A DNA stretch of 64,000 bases from DASPHG01 sp963748315 (GCA_963748315.1 CAVVIK010000006.1:186001-250000); one strand, 5' to 3'. Positions 10,332-17,303 are shown, counted from the stretch's first letter. Program-made: numbers and translations. Notes: generated by a model from the sequence alone, not told the origin.

Positions 10332-11328
10332 CTACGCGCCAGGACCGGCACAGCCGGGCCGGCACGGGTACATGCGCCACGCGCGCATGTCGCCCTGCGG
10401 ATCGAACAGGTAACCGCCGTCGCCGATCCCGCGGCGGCCCCGCTTCGCGTTCTCGAAGACCGGCTCGCGCTGGCCCCAGTAGAAGTTGCGCGCGTTGTCG
10501 GTCCCCCTGCCGACGCGCACGCGGATCGAGCGGCCCGGCGGCACCACCGCGCGTGCTCGGGAGCCGGAAGCGGCGAAGAGCGGAGTCGCGCACCCACCAG
10601 CGGTGGAGGGACAGCGGGTTCACCGGGTCGTGGTTTCTGATCCGGACCCACTCTCCGTTCACGTGGCGGCCGTCGTTGTGCGGCGCATCCCAGCGCACAC
10701 CCACCCCGAGCGGGGCGCCCTCCCGCGGCCCGGAGCCGCAGTAGTCGGTGTCCCAGAGGCCGACGCGTTGGCTCGCCGCCCGTGCGGCCAGCTTCCCGTA
10801 GCGACGGTTCCACGCCCACTCCTTGCCGTTCGGGTCCCACAGGGCGTGGCCCTCCTTCATCAGCATCGCGCCCACGTCGTGCCAGTGCCCGCCGCTCTTG
10901 AACGCGATGCCGCGCCGCAGCCGGCCGCGTCGGCCCGCCGTCCGGCTACTCGCCCTGAAGGAGGCGATCCGGATCTTGCGCCGCTTCACCCGCCGTCCCT
11001 GGAGCAGGAACTCGAGCCGCTCCGCGGCTGCGACGGAGTGGCATTCGCCCTTCCTTCCGTGCTTACGGCTGTAGTCGGTCAGCTCCATCGCCTGGAGGGC
11101 AAGCAGGCGGATGTCCTTGCGCACGGACCAGTGGCCGCCCTCCCACACCCTGACGTTCACGGTGTCTCCGTCTGCGACCGCCATCACCTTCCCCGTCCAC
11201 ACCAGGCACTTGGGCCGCTTCTTCCCAGGGATGCACGAGCCGCGCCGCACGGCATCCGCGGGAACCGCGAATGAGCCGAGGGCGGCGAGCGCAAGCAGCA
11301 GCGGCAGTGCCAGGCGCGTCCGGCGCAT
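10332..11328 (-). CDS. Paralogous secreted SNase-like nuclease with one lamin-tail domain, frameshifted
   Basis: About 331 residues, clearly a tandem copy of the downstream neighbour: MRRTRLALPLLL against MARTRLALPLLL, ADGDTVNVRVWEGGHW, DIRLLALQAMEL and NGKEWAWN. Signal peptide, nuclease domain and one lamin-tail domain (NGEWVRIRNHDPV) are present; the second tail domain of the neighbour is absent, and the protein ends shortly after GDMRAWRMYPC. The frame breaks near 10550-10565 inside the tail domain (LRRFRLP, then VPPGRSIRVRVGRG in another frame). The start at 11328 matches the neighbour's start. The model Ca-binding Asp is again Gln, so the substitution is shared by both copies. Confidence 0.75.
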
Positions 11329-11382
11329 CAAGCGAGGGCACACTAGAGGAAGTGCGATCCGCGGGCGGATACTCCAGTTCTG

Positions 11383-11781
11383 ATGAATGACCCGATAGAG
11401 GTAGTGCGGGCGATGTGGGACGCGTTCGCGCGCGGCGACGGCCGGGCTTCGCTCGAGGCCTTCCACCCGGATGTCGAATGGGATGGCCGCAACGTTCCGG
11501 ACGGAGTCCTCGGACGCGGGAGGCAGGCGGTGCTCGACCACTCGCGCCATTGGGCGTCGATCTGGCACGACTGGACAGTCGAGGTCGAGAAGCTCGAACA
11601 GGTGACGCCGGACACGGTGATCGCGTACACCCGCGAGAGAGGGCGCAGCGAGGGTGGCGTCACGATGGATGAGCGGCACGCCGAGGCCTATGTGGTCCGG
11701 GACGGCCTGATCATCCGTCGCGTCGGCTTCTCGGATCCCGCGGAGGCGCTCCCTGCAGTGCGGTCGTGGTCGGCTGCCTAG
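11383..11781 (+). CDS. SnoaL/NTF2-like protein
   Basis: A 132-residue small alpha+beta protein beginning MNDPIEVVRAMWDAF and containing FHPDVEWDG and GRGRQAVLDH, the usual SnoaL-like (polyketide-cyclase fold) layout of an N-terminal helix pair and a curved sheet. This is the first and most divergent of a run of such genes. It lacks the MSQENV start and the GATACT upstream block of the next five. No catalytic residue pattern allows a substrate to be named. It is divergent from the nuclease gene. Confidence 0.75.
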   Translation: MNDPIEVVRAMWDAFARGDGRASLEAFHPDVEWDGRNVPDGVLGRGRQAVLDHSRHWASIWHDWTVEVEKLEQVTPDTVIAYTRERGRSEGGVTMDERHAEAYVVRDGLIIRRVGFSDPAEALPAVRSWSAA

Positions 11782-11786
11782 CTACC

Positions 11787-11804
11787 GGAGATACTGAGTG
11801 GACG
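11787..11804 (+). promoter_or_regulatory. Candidate leaderless promoter of SnoaL gene 2
   Basis: The block ACCGGAGATACTGAGTGGACG ends directly at the ATG (11805). The hexamer GATACT at 11790-11795 matches four of six bases of a -10 box and is separated from the ATG by 9 bases, so transcription would begin at or next to the start codon. The same arrangement recurs before four other genes of the array. No clear -35 box is visible. Confidence 0.4.
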
Positions 11805-12209
11805 ATGTCGCAGGAGAACGTAGACGTCGTGCGGCGGGCGTGGGACGCCTGGCTTCGCGGCGATCTGCCCGGCGTCTTCAGCAACTTCGACCCTGAGGTC
11901 GTTTGGGACACGAGCCACTTCCACGACTGGCCGGAGGCCGCGTATCACGGGATAGACGGGGTCGAGCGGTTCTTGACCGAGTGGCTCGAGGTGTGGGCTG
12001 ACTATGAAATGGACGTCGATGACGTCATCGCCACCCCAGACGGCCGCGTCGTAAGCCTCCTGCGGCAGCGAGGAAGAGGGCGCGACAGCGGCCTCCCGAT
12101 GGAAATGTCCCTGGCTCAGATCGCGACGTTCCAGAACGGGAAGGTCACGCGACTCGATAACTACGAGGACCAGGGCGAGGCCCTCCGGGACGCGGGGCTA
12201 GCGAGGTAG
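11805..12209 (+). CDS. SnoaL/NTF2-like protein (MSQENV type)
   Basis: 134 residues, MSQENVDVVRRAWDAWLRGD at the start, then FDPEVVWDT, YHGIDGVERFLTEW and a closing EALRDAGLAR. This is the standard length and layout of the SnoaL-like family that is greatly expanded in Thermoleophilia. No Shine-Dalgarno is visible upstream; the ATG instead sits 9 bases after a GATACT hexamer, which supports a leaderless mRNA. The substrate is unknown. Members of this fold include polyketide cyclases, limonene-epoxide-hydrolase relatives and pure binding proteins. Confidence 0.8.
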   Translation: MSQENVDVVRRAWDAWLRGDLPGVFSNFDPEVVWDTSHFHDWPEAAYHGIDGVERFLTEWLEVWADYEMDVDDVIATPDGRVVSLLRQRGRGRDSGLPMEMSLAQIATFQNGKVTRLDNYEDQGEALRDAGLAR

Positions 12210-12230
12210 CTCGCCACTCCTGGGAGCCGT

Positions 12231-12263
12231 GGCACTACGAACACGCGCGATACTGCGCGGACG
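12231..12263 (+). promoter_or_regulatory. Candidate leaderless promoter of SnoaL gene 3
   Basis: One of three 33-bp blocks that are almost identical (core ACACGCGCGATACTGCGC) and end exactly at the ATG. GATACT is at 12249-12254, 9 bases before the ATG. Its near-identity with the blocks before 12733 and 13707, in otherwise divergent intergenic DNA, shows either selection or recent duplication. Confidence 0.45.
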
Positions 12264-12668
12264 ATGTCGCAGGAGAACGTCGAGGTGACCGAGCGCTTCA
12301 TCGACGCGTACAACCGCCGAGATGTCGAAGCGATGTTGGCGGACCTCGATCCCGAGATCGAGTGGCACTCCGGGATCACCTCGCTGGGAGGGGAGGATGG
12401 AACCTTTCTCGGATACGAGGGCTTTCGCGCGGCGCTCCGAGACGTCTATGAGGCCCTCGGCGAAACCCACATCGAATGCTCGGAGATTCGCGACCTCGGC
12501 GACCGGATCGTCACGATCGGGCGCTTCCACGTTCGTGGCAGGGAGAGCGGCGCCGGGACCGAGTCGCCCTGGGCCGCTGTCGCCGACTTCAAGGGCAGCA
12601 AGGGGATCCGCATCCGCAGCTACTTCAACGTCGAGGAAGCCCTCGAAGCGGCCGAACTGTCGGAGTAG
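12264..12668 (+). CDS. SnoaL/NTF2-like protein (MSQENV type)
   Basis: 134 residues starting MSQENVEVTERFIDAYNRRD, with LDPEIEWHSG, GYEGFRAALRDVYEAL, IGRFHVRGRESGAGTESP and the closing VEEALEAAELSE. The family fold and length are intact. The first 17 coding bases are identical to those of the neighbouring copies at 11805, 12733 (16 of 17) and 13707, more than expected from protein similarity alone. It has its own GATACT block upstream, so each gene is probably transcribed separately and not as one operon. Confidence 0.82.
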   Translation: MSQENVEVTERFIDAYNRRDVEAMLADLDPEIEWHSGITSLGGEDGTFLGYEGFRAALRDVYEALGETHIECSEIRDLGDRIVTIGRFHVRGRESGAGTESPWAAVADFKGSKGIRIRSYFNVEEALEAAELSE

Positions 12669-12699
12669 GTGCCAGGGATTCCGAGCTAATGCAACCCCT

Positions 12700-12732
12700 A
12701 GCACTAGGAACACGCGCGATACTGCGCCGGCG
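12700..12732 (+). promoter_or_regulatory. Candidate leaderless promoter of SnoaL gene 4
   Basis: Second copy of the 33-bp block; GATACT at 12718-12723, 9 bases before the ATG. Similarity to the copy before 13707 extends further upstream (GCAACCCC followed by AGCACT). Confidence 0.45.
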
Positions 12733-13151
12733 ATGTCGCAGGAGAACATGGATGTGGTCCGCAAGATGTACTCGGCATGGGCGGAGGGCAAACTGGACGC
12801 GTTGCTGGGCGTGTGCGATCCCGAGGTCGAGCTTCTGACCAGCGGGTCCTTTCCGACCTTGCGCCGGTCTATCGCGGCCATCGCGGCGTCGGCGAGTTTT
12901 GGGAGGCGACGCGCGCACCGTGGGACTGGTTTCTCCCCGACGTGAAGCGCATCGTCGAGGGCGAGGATTGTGCGGCCATGGCCGTGGCCGTCCGTGCCCG
13001 AGGGAAGGACAGCGGCGTCACCACGGATATGCAGCAGAACCACGCCGTGCGCTTCCGAGACGGACGGGCAGTGATGTTTTCCTTGCACGCTTCGTTCGAG
13101 CAGGCTCTGGAAGCCGTGGGGCTCCGGGAGGCGGACGCCCGCGCCAACTGA
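12733..13151 (+). CDS. SnoaL/NTF2-like protein, frameshifted
   Basis: Starts MSQENMDVVRKMYSAWAEGK at 12733 and reads VCDPEVELLTSGSF. Near 12850-12865 the homologous frame changes to APVYRGHRGVGEFWEATR and continues through GKDSGVTTDMQQNHAVRFR to EQALEAVGLREADARAN. Joining the two parts gives a normal member of about 139 residues. One indel is enough to explain the break. Either a sequence error or a recent inactivation in a multi-copy family is possible. Confidence 0.75.
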
Positions 13152-13163
13152 TACACCGGCGAG

Positions 13164-13662
13164 GTGCTTCGCCACGTCGATCCCATGGCCCGACGCGGCC
13201 CGCTCTATCGGCTGTTCGCCCGGTTTAGTGGGTCGCGCGCGATGGGTTGGGTCAGCCGACTGGTCGCGTGGCGGCTCGACCCCTTGCTGCTGCGGCTGAC
13301 CGGCAGCCGCGTCGGGACCGCTGGGCTCCTGCCGTCCGCGCTGCTTGAGACGACTGGGGCGAAGACCGGGGCGCGTCGCGCCAACGGCGTCATCTACTTC
13401 CACGACGGCGACGACCCGATAGTGATCGCCTCGAAGCTAGGGCTGCCCCAGCACCCGGCCTGGTTTCACAACCTGCGCGCGAATCCGGAAGTCCGCCTCG
13501 GGGGCGAGCGCCTTCCGCGCCGAAGTGGTCGCGGACGCCGCCGATCGCGAGCGCCTGTGGGCCCTTGCTGATCGTGTCTTCCCCGCCTTCGCGGACTACC
13601 GCGTGCGGGCCGCCGCAGCGGGGCGGACGATTCCGATCGTCCGACTGACTCAACAGCGCTAA
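13164..13662 (+). CDS. Ddn-type deazaflavin (F420)-dependent nitroreductase family protein, frameshifted
   Basis: GTG start at 13164 (an ATG at 13185 is an alternative). The segment LLETTGAKTGARR followed by GVIYFHDGDDPIVIASKLG, HPAWFHNLRANPEV is diagnostic for the family of F420H2-dependent quinone/nitro reductases related to mycobacterial Ddn. Near 13495-13515 the frame is lost; the family's usual end (FRAEVVADAADRERLW, FADYRVRAAAAGRTIPIVRL) continues in another frame to TAA at 13660-13662. Rejoined, the protein is about 165 residues. It is embedded in the SnoaL array, where another cofactor-using enzyme makes a detoxification or secondary-metabolism setting plausible. Confidence 0.8.
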
Positions 13663-13673
13663 CGCAACCCCGC

Positions 13674-13706
13674 AGCACTGGGGACACGCGCGATACTGCG
13701 CGGACG
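13674..13706 (+). promoter_or_regulatory. Candidate leaderless promoter of SnoaL gene 5
   Basis: Third copy of the 33-bp block; GATACT at 13692-13697 lies 9 bases before the ATG at 13707. Differs from the copy at 12700 at only a few positions. Confidence 0.45.
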
Positions 13707-14102
13707 ATGTCGCAGGAGAACGTGGAGGTCGTAAAGGGAGCGATAGCTGCGATCAACGAGCGGGACGTCGACGCGTACCTCGCGCTGTGTGCCCCCGACT
13801 TCGAATTGATCAACCCCGTGGCGCCAATCGAGGGTTCCAACCGAGGCGAACAGGGTGTCCGGAGCTTCTTCAACGCCCTTAGTGAGGCGGCGACCGTGTT
13901 CGAGTTGGAGGTGGAGCGTCTGGAGTCGCTTGACGATCACCGCGTTCTCGGCTGGCTGACGCTCCACCTGGAGTCCGAACGCGGCTTCCGCCAGACACAG
14001 CCGCTCTCGAACCTCTACGAACTGGACGGCGGCAAGCTCGTGCGTGTACGGGTCTTCCGGGATCGTGATGAAGCCCTCGAAGCCGCCGGGCTGCGGGAGT
14101 AG
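13707..14102 (+). CDS. SnoaL/NTF2-like protein (MSQENV type)
   Basis: 131 residues starting MSQENVEVVKGAIAAINERD, then LCAPDFELINPVAPIEG, GEQGVRSFFNALSEA and the end RDRDEALEAAGLRE. Intact member of the array, transcribed in the same direction as the preceding copies but separated from them by the Ddn-type gene. It carries the same start-region block, with no Shine-Dalgarno before the ATG. No substrate can be inferred. Confidence 0.82.
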   Translation: MSQENVEVVKGAIAAINERDVDAYLALCAPDFELINPVAPIEGSNRGEQGVRSFFNALSEAATVFELEVERLESLDDHRVLGWLTLHLESERGFRQTQPLSNLYELDGGKLVRVRVFRDRDEALEAAGLRE

Positions 14103-14139
14103 CCCTCCACCGCTCTCCTGGCTACCGCCGGCTAGCTCT

Positions 14140-14167
14140 TCTCAATCAGCTCGATTCGATAGCCGTC
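14140..14167. repeat. 28-bp direct repeat, copy 1 (from glyoxalase 3' end)
   Basis: The 28 bases from 14140 are identical to 14621-14648, which encode the last residues (YRIELIEK side) of the glyoxalase gene on the minus strand. Here they are out of context, directly upstream of the decayed SnoaL copy. The flanks are also similar (a CTAGC just before each). This looks like the scar of a duplication or insertion event. Confidence 0.85.
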
Positions 14168-14175
14168 CCATTACC

Positions 14176-14192
14176 GGAGATACTGGGGGGCG
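14176..14192 (+). promoter_or_regulatory. Relic of the SnoaL-type leaderless promoter
   Basis: ACCGGAGATACT followed by eight bases and an ATG (14193) in a CGATGTCGCAGG context. It is closest to the block before 11805. It now precedes a decayed gene. Confidence 0.35.
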
Positions 14193-14602
14193 ATGTCGCA
14201 GGGGAATGCCGAGCTGACTTACAGGCCAATGACGTCGTTCAACCGACGCGACGGCGGCTGCGATTTCCGAACTGATGGACGCTGACGTGGAGGCCTTGTC
14301 GCGCCTGGCTGCCATGGAGGGCGGTTATGACGGCCACGACGGAATGCCGACGCTGGTGGCAGAACCTGCTGGACGTGCGATTCCGGACCTTGCGATCGAA
14401 GCTGGTTGGGAGGTTCCCGAGCTGGCGATGTGACGCTCACGCAAGATGCACACCAGCGGCCACGGCGCAGGATAGCGAGAACAGTCCGCTCGAAGATGAC
14501 AATCTGGGTGGCCGCCCGCGTGGCGTGACAAGAACGAGCGTCTTGTGGGCAGCCTTCGCAACCGAAGCCGAAGCCCTCGAAGCCGTGGGGCTACGCCGGT
14601 AG
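14193..14602 (+). pseudogene. Decayed SnoaL/NTF2-like gene
   Basis: The start MSQGNAELTYRPMTSFNRRD is recognisably the array's N-terminus, but a stop follows within about 32 codons and no single frame carries the fold. The far end again shows the family terminus EAEALEAVGLRR (ending at 14602) in a different frame. Intermediate pieces such as GGYDGHDGM lie in yet another frame. Several shifts and substitutions are needed, so unlike the single-indel genes nearby this copy is a true remnant. It is bracketed by the 28-bp repeat. Confidence 0.7.
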
Positions 14603-14615
14603 CTCCGCCTAGCTT

Positions 14616-14987
14616 CTACTTCTCAATCAGCTCGATTCGATAGCCGTCGGGATCGCGCACGAAGCAGAGTCGCGAGCCGCCCTCGCGCACGGTGTACGGC
14701 GGCTTCTCCGGCTCGATTCCCTCCCCCGCGAGCCGCTCGAGCGTCCCGTCCATGTCGTCGACGGTGAGCGCGATGTGGTTGTAGCCGGTGCCGAGCTCGT
14801 ACGAGTCGACACCGTGGTTGTAGGTCAGCTCGAGCCGCGCCCCGTCGCCGGGCAGGCCCATGAAGACGTTGATCGCCTCGTCGCGAATCGGGAACCGGCC
14901 GACCTCCTCGAACCCGAGCTTCTCGTAGAACGAGACTGAGCGGTCGATGTCGCCGATGCGATAGCAGGTGTGGATGAGCTCGGACAT
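14616..14987 (-). CDS. gloA: Glyoxalase I-like (lactoylglutathione lyase family) protein
   Basis: 123 residues of the vicinal-oxygen-chelate fold. The four expected metal ligands are visible: His5 (LIHTCYRI), Glu near residue 52 (RLELTYN), His near 71 (YNHIALTVDD) and Glu near 120 (YRIELIEK). The length is normal for a compact bacterial GloA. The enzyme isomerises the hemithioacetal of methylglyoxal with a thiol; actinobacteria use mycothiol and not glutathione, so the real co-substrate may differ. It is divergent from the methyltransferase gene with 37 bp between the starts. Confidence 0.82.
   Translation of the reverse strand: MSELIHTCYRIGDIDRSVSFYEKLGFEEVGRFPIRDEAINVFMGLPGDGARLELTYNHGVDSYELGTGYNHIALTVDDMDGTLERLAGEGIEPEKPPYTVREGGSRLCFVRDPDGYRIELIEK
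14621..14648. repeat. 28-bp direct repeat, copy 2 (inside glyoxalase gene)
   Basis: Parental copy of the repeat at 14140-14167, lying within the coding 3' end of the glyoxalase gene. Confidence 0.85.
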
Positions 14988-15024
14988 GGAGAGGACGCTA
15001 CCGGCTCTGAGCTACCGTGCGCCC

Positions 15025-15777
15025 ATGCAAGCGGGGCTTCTCGAGCGACTGCGCGGCAGGGCGCGCGGCGAGGCGAATGCGAGTGGAGTCGAATTGATCG
15101 ACCAGGCGCTCGCATACGAGCTCTCGGCCGAGGACCAGGCGGCGATCGCTCCGATCGAAGAGGAGCGCGCCCGGCTGGAGAGCTCCGACGAGATCGTGCG
15201 CACGATGCGCACCGACTACGAGCCCGACGCGTCACCCGAAGACGTGTACGAAGAAGCCGTGCTCGGTGAGCTCTGCCGCCGTGCAAGCAGGCCGCCGGAC
15301 TCCGCCAGGTTCCTGTTCGCACTGATGAGGCTCGCGCGCCCCGCGCGCGCAATCGAGCTCGGCACCTTGGTCGGAATCTCGGCCGCCTACCACGGAGCTG
15401 CGCTCCAGCTGAACGGGAGCGGCCGGCTGGTCACGATCGAGCTGTCCGGTGGGCGCGCGGCCATCGCGCGCGAGGTGCTCGACCGGTTGTCGCTCGCGGA
15501 GATCGTGGACCTGCGCCAGGGCTTCTTCCACGACGTTGCACCTGACGCCCTGCGCGGAGGCGTCGGCTATGCGTTCGTCGACGGCCACCATGAGGAGCAG
15601 CCGACCCTCGACTATCTAGAGATGATCGAGCCGCACCTGGTCCCGCCCGGCGTCGTCGTCTTCGACGACGTCACATGGTCGGAGGGGATGGAGCGTGCGT
15701 GGAACAGGCTGCGCAGCGATGCCCGCGTCGTGGGGTATCGCGAGGCCTTCGGCATGGGCATCTGCGTGTACCGCTGA
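15025..15777 (+). CDS. Class I SAM-dependent O-methyltransferase-like protein
   Basis: 250 residues. After an N-terminal helical region, AIELGTLVGISAAYHGAAL (about residue 112) is the SAM-binding motif I in the form found in catechol/caffeoyl-CoA-type O-methyltransferases and CmcI relatives. LVTIEL is the acidic strand-2 end, and AFVDGHHEEQPTLDYLEMI followed by VVFDDV corresponds to the metal/substrate strand. The ATG at 15025 was chosen because upstream codons overlap the divergent promoter. The substrate is unknown. The gene ends 42 bp before tRNA-Phe. Confidence 0.8.
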   Translation: MQAGLLERLRGRARGEANASGVELIDQALAYELSAEDQAAIAPIEEERARLESSDEIVRTMRTDYEPDASPEDVYEEAVLGELCRRASRPPDSARFLFALMRLARPARAIELGTLVGISAAYHGAALQLNGSGRLVTIELSGGRAAIAREVLDRLSLAEIVDLRQGFFHDVAPDALRGGVGYAFVDGHHEEQPTLDYLEMIEPHLVPPGVVVFDDVTWSEGMERAWNRLRSDARVVGYREAFGMGICVYR

Positions 15778-15819
15778 GCGGCAGCTGCCGCTGACCGGCG
15801 GCTACCATCCTCGGCGCGC

Positions 15820-15892
15820 GGCGAGGTAGCTCAGTTGGTAGAGCACACGACTGAAAATCGTGGTGTCGCCGGTTCGATTCCGGCCCTCGCCA
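15820..15892 (+). tRNA. tRNA-Phe (GAA)
   Basis: A 73-nt cloverleaf: acceptor GGCGAGG pairs perfectly with CCTCGCC, the D-arm is GCTCAGTTGGTAGAGC, the anticodon stem CACGA/TCGTG holds the loop CTGAAAA with anticodon GAA, and the T-arm is GCCGG-TTCGATT-CCGGC. The discriminator base is A and the CCA end is not encoded. The 3' end of this gene is duplicated 78 bp downstream. Confidence 0.96.
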
Positions 15893-15895
15893 TCC
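15869..15895. repeat. 27-bp direct repeat copy 1, tRNA-Phe 3' end
   Basis: Covers the T-arm, the acceptor 3' strand and three following bases. Identical to 15947-15973. Duplicated tRNA 3' ends are the usual trace of site-specific integration (att sites). Confidence 0.85.
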
Positions 15896-15946
15896 AGGCT
15901 CGGTCCCGAACGACCCGGCGACGTCGCTCGGCCTCCAGCCTCGTAT

Positions 15947-15973
15947 CCGGTTCGATTCCGGCCCTCGCCATCC
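15947..15973. repeat. 27-bp direct repeat copy 2, outside the tRNA
   Basis: An exact second copy of the tRNA-Phe 3' end without the 5' part of a tRNA. Only 51 bp separate the two copies, and no integrase or cargo is present between them. The bases after each copy are also weakly alike (CATCCAGGCTCG against CATCCACGCTCG). It is either an att scar or a short tandem duplication. Confidence 0.8.
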
Positions 15974-16042
15974 CATCCACGCTCGACCCTCGGCCTGCAT
16001 AGATCTCCGTTCTTCGGGGTACGCCCGCCCCAGGAGGGACGG

Positions 16043-16075
16043 CTTGCGGTGATGAACCCCGCAGGTCACCGCAAG
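16043..16075 (+). ncRNA. Candidate structured RNA (perfect 10-bp hairpin)
   Basis: CTTGCGGTGA at 16043-16052 and TCACCGCAAG at 16066-16075 form a perfect 10-bp stem with a 13-base loop, followed 9 bases later by a terminator-like hairpin. There is no coding frame here. The pair of hairpins after tRNA-Phe could be a small RNA with its own terminator or a processed 3' trailer. This is inference from structure only. Confidence 0.35.
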
Positions 16076-16084
16076 GAAGTGGAG

Positions 16085-16111
16085 AAGGCCCCGGGCGGAG
16101 AGCGGGGCCTT
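16085..16111 (+). terminator. Hairpin terminator-like element
   Basis: AAGGCCCC at 16085-16092 and GGGGCCTT at 16104-16111 form an 8-bp stem with an 11-base loop. On the plus strand it is followed by the T-rich CATTATTTCC, so it probably ends transcription coming from tRNA-Phe. It also lies just beyond the stop of the convergent SnoaL-like gene. Confidence 0.6.
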
Positions 16112-16132
16112 CATTATTTCCTGCGGCATCCG

Positions 16133-16528
16133 CTACTCCCGTAGCCCTGCGGCCTCGAAGGCTGCGCGCCGGCCGGAGAACGTCTCCATCGTGAAGACCT
16201 TCCCGGCCTTCAACCAGAACACCGTGAAGATCGGAGTCGCTCCCGTTGCCCCACTTCCCCTGCCGCACCACTCCGCCTGCGCGACCATCAACACGGCGGC
16301 TCCCGCGTCGATCATGTCGCTCGCAACCACCTGGAACGACTCGTACACGTCGTCGAGCTGGGTGAAGTAGGTGCGCAGGCCGTCGTGGCCGTGAAAGAGC
16401 GATTCGATGTCGACGAAGTAAGACCGGAACTGGAAGTCGGGGTCGGTCAGTCCCATGAGGCCGTCCATGTCCCGACGGTTGTAACGGTCGATCCAGGACC
16501 GCACTACCTCCACGTTCTCCTCCGACAT
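16133..16528 (-). CDS. SnoaL/NTF2-like protein (MSEENV type)
   Basis: 131 residues, MSEENVEVVRSWIDRYNRRD, then LTDPDFQFRS, GHDGLRTYFTQLDDVYESF and the closing AAFEAAGLRE. Same family as the array but on the opposite strand. It lacks the GATACT block and lies only 4 bp after the stop of the collagen-like gene, so it is probably translated from a shared mRNA. The function is unknown. Confidence 0.78.
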   Translation of the reverse strand: MSEENVEVVRSWIDRYNRRDMDGLMGLTDPDFQFRSYFVDIESLFHGHDGLRTYFTQLDDVYESFQVVASDMIDAGAAVLMVAQAEWCGRGSGATGATPIFTVFWLKAGKVFTMETFSGRRAAFEAAGLRE

Positions 16529-16532
16529 CGGG

Positions 16533-17141
16533 TCAGCAGAAGACGGCTAGGTGGAAGGAGTTGCTTTGGAAGGGTCCCGTGTCGTAGGCGAAGGTGTCGA
16601 TGTTGACGGCGTTCACATTCGACGGATGTCGCGCGGCTCCAATCAACGCCTTCGGGACCGAATCGGCGGTCCCGCCGATCGCCGGGACGTACGCGCAGCC
16701 GGACACGTCCCGGTCGAAGGTGACCGTGTAGAAGCCCTCGTTGTTCTTAGCCGAGGACGTGACGTGACTTCCGCGGGCGGTCGTCCCATCGTCTCCGATG
16801 ACAGCCCAGAGCGCGGTCGCATCGGCACCGTCTGCACCATCGGTGCCGTCCTCGCCAGGAGCGCCCTTGTCGCCCTTCGGGCCTTGAAGCCCCTGAATGC
16901 CTTGCACGCCGGCCTTCAGTTCCCCTGGCGCGAAGTCATTCGCCTTCAGCGTTTTGTTCTCCACCTTCTTGGCGTTGACCGAGTTCTTGTGCAGGTCCTT
17001 CTTCGTGATCGAGCCATTCTCGATGTCGCCGCCGTCGATGGTCGCCGCGGCAAATGCACCGCCGGTCACCCCGACGCAGAGAGCGATAAACGCCACGGCC
17101 ATCGCCGGGCTCGGACGCTGGGCCAGCAGCTTCCTCTTCAT
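16533..17141 (-). CDS. Exported protein with short collagen-like repeat
   Basis: 202 residues starting at the ATG at 17141. A signal peptide (AVAFIALCVGVTGGAFA) is followed by GGDIENGSITKKDLHKNSV, a segment that often begins such actinobacterial surface proteins. Then comes a run of Gly-X-Y triplets of about 30 residues (GIQGLQGPKGDKGAPGEDG) and a C-terminal beta-rich domain with two Cys near GCAYVPAI and the final LAVFC. The collagen region probably forms a short triple helix that trimerises the terminal domain. The role at the cell surface is unknown. Confidence 0.8.
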   Translation of the reverse strand: MKRKLLAQRPSPAMAVAFIALCVGVTGGAFAAATIDGGDIENGSITKKDLHKNSVNAKKVENKTLKANDFAPGELKAGVQGIQGLQGPKGDKGAPGEDGTDGADGADATALWAVIGDDGTTARGSHVTSSAKNNEGFYTVTFDRDVSGCAYVPAIGGTADSVPKALIGAARHPSNVNAVNIDTFAYDTGPFQSNSFHLAVFC

Positions 17142-17164
17142 GGGAGTCCTTTGTGTCGAGTCCA

Positions 17165-17179
17165 CCCACCGCTGGTGGG
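17165..17179. other. Short inverted repeat upstream of collagen-like gene
   Basis: CCCACC-GCT-GGTGGG forms a 6-bp stem with a 3-base loop, 24 bases before the collagen-like start (minus strand) and in the gap before the divergent lipoprotein gene. It could be a leader hairpin; there is no further support. Confidence 0.3.
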
Positions 17180-17303
17180 CCGAGGACGGTTATAAGCGAG
17201 CGCGGGCGGCCGGCAAGCAGCCGCTTCCGCAGCAGCCCAAGAGAGTCGTCTGGACCCGAATGGGTTAGCGTGCCGCCTCCCCGCCAAGCCGAGGAGGCTT
17301 TCG

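Noticed and set aside
11805..14220. AGGAG inside the MSQENV start codons used as a Shine-Dalgarno for a GTG a few codons later
   Set aside because: The spacing to that GTG is only about 3 bases, and the protein family begins at the upstream ATG.
15671..16271. Open frames on the minus strand across tRNA-Phe encoding peptides such as AGIEPATPRFS
   Set aside because: This is the antisense reading of the tRNA and its duplicated end, a well-known false protein seen in many databases.
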